NCBI GenBank assembly: GCA_002387325.1
Contig: DGIN01000016.1
Span: forward strand, 52,545 to 78,540
Length of the DNA stretch: 25,996 nt
Direction of reading: 5' to 3'
DNA from: Bacteroidales bacterium UBA4621
GTDB taxonomy: Bacteria; Bacteroidota; Bacteroidia; Bacteroidales; Paludibacteraceae
Below are positions 22,664-25,996 of the stretch, one piece after another. Made by a program: the position numbers and the translations under genes. Numbering within the stretch: the first letter of the stretch is position 1; every line of letters starts with the position of its first letter. The notes under the pieces are model-generated. The model saw only the letters and a program-made list of their open reading frames with translations. It ran no database searches and was not told where the DNA came from.

Positions 22664-23508
22664 TGAAAGCCATTTCCCTGCATAGCATTGTACCCGTCCG
22701 CGCTGAAGCGTCAGAAACAAGCGAGCAGACCACCCAAATGCTCTTTGGGGAATTATGCACCGTTGAGGAACAAAAACCTCGATGGATGCGGGTAAAATTG
22801 GCTCTTGACGGGCAAACAGGCTGGGTAGATGCCAAGATGATAGCCATCCTCTCTGCCGATGAATACAAGTCCTGTTCCGCTGCACTCAAAACGGCTGCTT
22901 ATGTGGTATTCCCGATGGTGTATGCCGTCAGTGAGAACAACGGACAGACCATCCCGCTCACAGCAGGCACACGCTTGCCCAGCTATCACGGCGGGCATTT
23001 TGAGGTACTCGGTGTCGGCTTCCGTATTGATACCGGTATGGTGCTGGCACAACCGTTGGAAATGACACAGCAGAACTTGCTACAGACAGTGCGTTTCTTT
23101 CTCAATGTACCTTATCTGTGGGGCGGCAAGAACGCACTCGGTATGGATTGTTCGGGCTTCACGCAGACCATTCTCTCGCTCTTCGGACATACGCTTCTGC
23201 GCAATGCCTCCGAGCAGGCAACGCAAGGACGGCTAATCAGCCAACTTTCTTCGTCTAAAACGGGCGATTTGGCATTTTTCTGCCACTATAATACCGATGC
23301 CCCACTGCATAAAAACGAAGAAAAAGAACAAGAGCAAAAGGTAACCCATGTGGGTATCTTGATAGACAGGGAACGTATCATTCATTGTTCGGGGCGTGTT
23401 AAAATCGAAAAGATTGACACAACAGGCATTTTCTCGGTAGAGCAATCCGATTCTGCCCACCCCAATGGGCAATACACCCATCGCCTGCTTTCTATCCGGC
23501 GGCTGTGA
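22663..23508 (+). CDS. SH3-domain NlpC/P60 cysteine peptidase, no signal peptide
   Basis: The 281-residue protein has an SH3-like region (about residues 1-130, with VKLALDGQTGWVDAKMI) and an NlpC/P60 domain (about 140-275). The likely triad is C163 in GMDCSGFTQTI, H229 in VTHVGIL and H241 in IIHCSGRV. Such enzymes cleave peptidoglycan stem peptides, typically at gamma-D-Glu-diaminopimelate. There is no signal peptide or membrane segment. It therefore probably works in the cytoplasm on imported muropeptides (recycling), as the dipeptidyl-peptidase VI group does. Its ATG overlaps the nadB stop by one base (TAATG), so the two are translationally coupled. A perfect terminator hairpin lies about 70 bases downstream. 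Confidence 0.88.
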   Translation: MKAISLHSIVPVRAEASETSEQTTQMLFGELCTVEEQKPRWMRVKLALDGQTGWVDAKMIAILSADEYKSCSAALKTAAYVVFPMVYAVSENNGQTIPLTAGTRLPSYHGGHFEVLGVGFRIDTGMVLAQPLEMTQQNLLQTVRFFLNVPYLWGGKNALGMDCSGFTQTILSLFGHTLLRNASEQATQGRLISQLSSSKTGDLAFFCHYNTDAPLHKNEEKEQEQKVTHVGILIDRERIIHCSGRVKIEKIDTTGIFSVEQSDSAHPNGQYTHRLLSIRRL

Positions 23509-23580
23509 CAACCCGAAACCGTACAGACTGATTCTGATTGTGCAGAGCGGATTCACCCATTTCTTTTAGCAAAAAGATGT

Positions 23581-23610
23581 GTTGTATCTGTCCGGATACA
23601 ACTTTTTTTT
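23581..23610 (+). terminator. Terminator after nadB-NlpC/P60
   Basis: GTTGTATC (23581-23588) pairs perfectly with GATACAAC (23595-23602) across a six-base loop, followed by eight T. Confidence 0.9.
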
Positions 23611-23636
23611 GTTTGCATTACTCGTCAATCATATGC

Positions 23637-23783
23637 TTTTATGCAGTATATGCATTTTATAGGAATGATACTATCAATTACGTAGAAAAGACGTAGAAAG
23701 GACGTAGAAAGAATTGACCTTTATTACGATGATAAGCCGCTTTTTTATGCACTATATTCACTTTTTATGCATTATAAATGCAT
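23637..23783 (+). promoter_or_regulatory. Three operator-like sites TTTTATGCANTATA
   Basis: The 14-base motif occurs at 23637-23650, 23743-23756 and 23763-23776, identical except at the N position. The last two are spaced 20 bases apart (two helical turns). The third extends into a palindrome, ATGCATT-ATA-AATGCAT (23767-23783), and the first contains ATGCA-GTATA-TGCAT. They lie 50-200 bases upstream of the promoter at 23834. The binding protein is unknown; autoregulation by regulator 2 is one possibility. Confidence 0.5.
23681..23713. repeat. 11-bp tandem array (CGTAGAAARGA)
   Basis: CGTAGAAAAGA, CGTAGAAAGGA and CGTAGAAAGAA in perfect 11-bp register. Same period as the TTATAGGATRS arrays but a different unit. 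Confidence 0.65.
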
Positions 23784-23833
23784 ATTCTCTTACAAGTAGT
23801 CATATAAAATTTATACAAAATACTCACCTGAAA

Positions 23834-23865
23834 TTTGTTTAATTGCAAAAAATGTTGTATCTTTG
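23834..23865 (+). promoter_or_regulatory. Promoter for regulator 2
   Basis: TTTG (23834-23837), 20 bases, TATCTTTG (23858-23865), an exact consensus match. Transcription would begin near 23871, which excludes a TTG start at 23863 and leaves ATG 23878 or 23890 with a very short leader. Confidence 0.65.
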
Positions 23866-23889
23866 TACATCAGTTATATGCTACTACCT

Positions 23890-25428
23890 ATGAATTGCCA
23901 CATATCGCACCGCATACATCATCTTTTGCCGGCTATCTGCTTACTCGGAATCGTTCTTGGTACATACAGTTGCACTTCTTTTCAAGATGCACGCACTACA
24001 ATTTCCTATGCCGACAGTTTGGAATCACGGGGGCGTTTTTTGACAGATACCGCCGCATTGAACGAAGTTATTTCCACTCTCAACACCCCAATAGGGCGCA
24101 CTTTTTCCCGCACCGCACTTGCCAAAGCCTATTATTATCTCGGACGCATCTACGATGACAGTCTCGATTGTATCTGCAAGGCCGCCAATTGCTACATTGC
24201 CTGCGACCAATTGCAAACTGACGATTATCTCTACCGCGGACGGGCAAACACATGTATGGCATATATCTGTATGCGCCAACGCGCAGACAACATCGCACTT
24301 GTCTATTGCCAACGCGCTACAGACCTGTTTGGCAAAACTTCACACGAGTGGTTCTATGCACACAGTCTGCTTAATATGTGCAGCACTTTGCTCGAACTGG
24401 GCTATACCGAAAAAGCCGATAGCGTTTGGCATCTTGCTGCCGCCTACAAACCGGACAGTGCCTATGTCGGACGGGTAACAGGTATGCGCGGCGTGTATCT
24501 CTATACACAACACCGGTACGATTCGGCTCTCACATACATAGAACGCGCTTTCAACTATCCCATTTATGAGGGGCAACGCTGCTACTACAATACGCAACGT
24601 ATGCTCATACACACTGCTAAAAACAACCCGGACTCCGCTCTCTATTACGCCAATTATGTGGCAGAACACTCCTCCAACCCGTCCTATTTGGAACAAGCCT
24701 ACCATACCCTTATCCGGCAAGCACAAGTCGACAATGACAACAATAAATTAGTCCACTTCGTCTATCTGAACGAAGAAAACAACCGTATTCTCCGTAAAAA
24801 TGAGGCGCATTATGCTGTAGCCATCAATACTTTGCAACAGTATGTCAATACTCCATATCCATATCTGCCTTGGCAGATAGCCATCGCTATTCTAATCGTA
24901 CTGGCATTATTCTTTGGGGCGGTAGGTATGATTCTTCATCAAAAACAGAAACTGAATATAGCAAACAAGGACGAAGTAATCAAGGCACAAGAGCGGCAAT
25001 TGGAACGTCAGGAAAAAAATCACAAGAAAGAAATCAATCATATCACACGTGCCAGAGCAGATGCCGCAAGCCTTTCCGCACACAAGATGAGCGAGTTCCT
25101 GTCCGGTGTCAACCGGCTGCGCAATATATATGCCGTTCCACGCAAAGAGTGGAATAACAATTACCTCTTGTTCAAAAAAGAAACTCAAGTTCCTTTTGCT
25201 CATCTCATAGAGCAGTTGGAGCAGTTGGAATTATCCAAGAAGGAAATCCGTTTCTGCATTTATACCATTCTCTACAAAGGTATTTCCGCCACACAAATGG
25301 CGGCATATCTGTATTACTCTTCGTCCGGTATCCGTACATTCAAGCAACGCATTACCCACAAGTTAGGTACCACTGCACCGGCCTTATACGACACCCTCCT
25401 TTGTATTGCATTGGCAGAAAACAAATGA
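23890..25428 (+). CDS. Membrane-bound TPR protein with C-terminal HTH (regulator 2)
   Basis: This 512-residue protein has a signal sequence ending in a weak lipobox-like GTYSC (about residue 29) and a TPR array of roughly eight helix pairs (about 35-320), for example AYYYLGRIYDDSLDCICKAA and YDSALTYIERAFNY. A membrane segment (about 325-350, YLPWQIAIAILIVLALFF), a Lys/Glu/Gln-rich coiled coil (about 355-405) and a LuxR-like helix-turn-helix (about 447-505, LSKKEIRFCIYTILY...ATQMAAYLYYSSSGIRTFK) complete it. The TPR part should face the periplasm and the HTH the cytoplasm, so it may carry a signal across the membrane directly. It is a paralogue of the protein at 4364-5422. ATG 23878 is an alternative start four codons upstream. 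No Shine-Dalgarno sequence is seen. Autoregulation through the sites at 23637-23783 is possible. Confidence 0.85.
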   Translation: MNCHISHRIHHLLPAICLLGIVLGTYSCTSFQDARTTISYADSLESRGRFLTDTAALNEVISTLNTPIGRTFSRTALAKAYYYLGRIYDDSLDCICKAANCYIACDQLQTDDYLYRGRANTCMAYICMRQRADNIALVYCQRATDLFGKTSHEWFYAHSLLNMCSTLLELGYTEKADSVWHLAAAYKPDSAYVGRVTGMRGVYLYTQHRYDSALTYIERAFNYPIYEGQRCYYNTQRMLIHTAKNNPDSALYYANYVAEHSSNPSYLEQAYHTLIRQAQVDNDNNKLVHFVYLNEENNRILRKNEAHYAVAINTLQQYVNTPYPYLPWQIAIAILIVLALFFGAVGMILHQKQKLNIANKDEVIKAQERQLERQEKNHKKEINHITRARADAASLSAHKMSEFLSGVNRLRNIYAVPRKEWNNNYLLFKKETQVPFAHLIEQLEQLELSKKEIRFCIYTILYKGISATQMAAYLYYSSSGIRTFKQRITHKLGTTAPALYDTLLCIALAENK

Positions 25429-25566
25429 CAAACAGGCAGGCAACTTTTGTCTATATCTGTCTATATGTTTCAAAATCGACCATGTTGCCGTATTTTGTAC
25501 ACATGAAATATGATAATTGTTTGATAATCAGTATTTTACCCCCCCCCCATTTGTGCACATACTTTT
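25429..25566. other. A+T-rich spacer after regulator 2
   Basis: No convincing gene. It holds GTCTATATCT/GTCTATATGT near-repeats (25448-25468) and the C10 tract. I see no clear terminator hairpin directly behind regulator 2, so transcription may continue into the RNA region. Confidence 0.4.
25539..25548. repeat. Homopolymer tract of ten C
   Basis: Ten consecutive C in an otherwise A+T-rich spacer, ending 18 bases before the -33 box of the promoter at 25567. Tracts like this slip during replication and can vary the distance between an upstream element and a promoter. Confidence 0.6.
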
Positions 25567-25598
25567 CTTGCCAATGTTATGTTTTTATTGTACCTTTG
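25567..25598 (+). promoter_or_regulatory. Promoter for candidate small RNA
   Basis: CTTG (25567-25570, three of four bases), 20 bases, TACCTTTG (25591-25598, exact -7 box). No start codon with a sensible reading frame follows before the terminator at 25760. Confidence 0.58.
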
Positions 25599-25603
25599 CA
25601 CTA

Positions 25604-25800
25604 CGAAAATGGTCGTTAACAGGGACTTTTATAGAGTCCGGTTGTAAATAATATTTCCTCTTCGAGCCAATATGTCGTAGGTATTTGCCGGAGGGTCAGC
25701 ATGGCAAAACTGCACATATTAGGCTCGTTTGGAAAGAAGTAGTCAAGTTAAATCCAAACAAAAGAGGCTGTCTAACAAGTATAGTTGGGCAGTCTCTTTT
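25604..25800 (+). ncRNA. Candidate structured small RNA, about 200 nt
   Basis: A promoter match upstream and a strong terminator downstream bracket about 200 bases without a credible ORF. Hairpins in order: GGACT/AGTCC (about 25625-25641); a long stem GAGCC-AATATGT paired with ACATATT-A-GGCTC enclosing an inner stem TTTGCC/GGCAAA with loop GGAGGGTCAGCAT; GTTTGGA/TCCAAAC; then the terminator. I cannot assign a family. It does not resemble tmRNA, SRP RNA or RNase P in the motifs I know. 6S RNA or one of the Bacteroidales-specific RNA motifs is possible, as is a leader controlling a gene beyond the window edge. The 5' end is estimated from the -7 box. Confidence 0.5.
25760..25800 (+). terminator. 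Strong hairpin terminator, probably bidirectional
   Basis: AAAAGAGGCTGTCTAAC (25760-25776) pairs with GTTGGGCAGTCTCTTTT (25784-25800) over seventeen bases including three G-U pairs, with a seven-base loop. The A-run and T-run on either side suit termination in both directions. The core GGCTGTC...GGGCAG resembles the terminator at 7016. Confidence 0.85.
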
Positions 25801-25996
25801 GCTGTAACCGATGTTTGTACGCCGACTCATTCGTTAGCCGAGCAAACCGGTTAGAAAACAAGCCCACACAAAACTCGCTGTAATACAAGCAAAAACCGCC
25901 TAATCACATTGTACATTCAAATAATCGTTTGAATCTTTGCAAAAGATTTAACATCAAAGTGTGGAACAAGACCGATAATCACATAGCCGTAAGAGA
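25801..25996. other. Non-coding right end with two inverted repeats
   Basis: No gene seen. TAACCG-AT-GTTTG (25805-25817) pairs with CAAAC-CGGTTA (25843-25853) over eleven bases with a two-base bulge, and AATCTTT-GCA-AAAGATT lies at 25932-25948. AAAGTGTGGAA at 25956-25966 matches the core of the repeats at 38 and 1196. The region may be the leader of a gene to the right. Confidence 0.4.

Larger units (their letters stand above)
23509..23889. other. Long intergenic control region before regulator 2
   Basis: This 380-base A+T-rich stretch holds no convincing protein gene. In order it has the terminator of the NlpC/P60 gene (23581-23610), an operator-like site (23637), an 11-bp tandem array (23681), two more operator-like sites (23743, 23763) and a consensus promoter (23834). 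Confidence 0.7.

Noticed and set aside
23863..23889. TTG start for regulator 2
   Set aside because: It lies inside the -7 box of a perfect promoter, upstream of the likely transcription start; ATG 23878 or 23890 is preferred.
25401..25619. 72-codon ORF after regulator 2
   Set aside because: It overlaps the end of regulator 2, runs through the C10 tract and over a promoter, and its translation has no recognisable feature.
25604..25800. tmRNA, SRP RNA or RNase P RNA
   Set aside because: I find no tRNA-like ends or tag reading frame, no SRP GGAA-type apical loop with its asymmetric bulge, and no RNase P core motifs; the family stays open.
1..25996. Mobile element, prophage or resistance island
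   Set aside because: No transposase, integrase, terminase or attachment-site duplication is seen; the short repeats have no coding capacity.

Overview
The window looks like chromosomal core DNA of a Bacteroidales (Bacteroidota) bacterium of roughly 50 % G+C. The evidence is a PorX-type response regulator/PglZ protein, a DUF5606 protein, membrane-bound TPR-HTH regulators, and repeated matches to the Bacteroidota promoter pattern (TTTG, about 20 bases, TAnnTTTG). Shine-Dalgarno sequences are scarce. There is no phage, insertion sequence or CRISPR array, and the species cannot be named from what is visible.

Layout. At 1-350 there is a small membrane-anchored ORF that ends inside a large AT-rich inverted repeat. 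At 360-2541 a minus-strand run encodes DUF5606, a short-form Nif3 and a zinc-ribbon coiled-coil protein. It is transcribed divergently from a CNNM/CBS membrane protein and smpB, and the two promoters appear to interlock. A TPR-transmembrane-HTH regulator (4364-5422) precedes a lipoprotein plus four-helix membrane protein pair (5635-6986) that has its own promoter. A minus-strand block (7089-14178) holds an EEP-family phosphodiesterase, PorX, and a compact run reading adenosine/ribokinase-type kinase, plsC, HIT protein, Sua5/TsaC, polyprenyl-phosphate sugar transferase and xseB. A tRNA-Asn with its own promoter and terminator follows. The cell-elongation operon mreB-mreC-mreD-PBP2-rodA, with comF attached, occupies 14692-21004, and nadB and an NlpC/P60 protein follow (21062-23508). 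The right end carries a second, longer TPR-transmembrane-HTH regulator (23890-25428) and then about 570 bases without a convincing protein gene. That stretch holds a promoter, several hairpins and a strong terminator, and looks like a small RNA gene.

How the parts relate. MreB, MreC, MreD, PBP2 and RodA form the rod-complex machinery for lateral peptidoglycan synthesis, and the NlpC/P60 protein may also act on muropeptides. PlsC and the sugar transferase serve the envelope. Sua5 and SmpB serve translation. PorX is the response regulator known to control the type IX secretion system in Porphyromonas. The two TPR-HTH proteins are clear paralogues of each other and probably sense something at the inner membrane.

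The most noteworthy signals lie between genes. They are (1) a candidate 200-nt structured RNA with a C10 tract just upstream of its promoter; (2) three near-identical operator-like sites in front of the second TPR-HTH gene and a 12-bp direct repeat in front of the lipoprotein operon; (3) interlocked divergent promoters; and (4) many short degenerate tandem or inverted arrays of period 7, 8 or 11, several recurring at separate intergenic sites.
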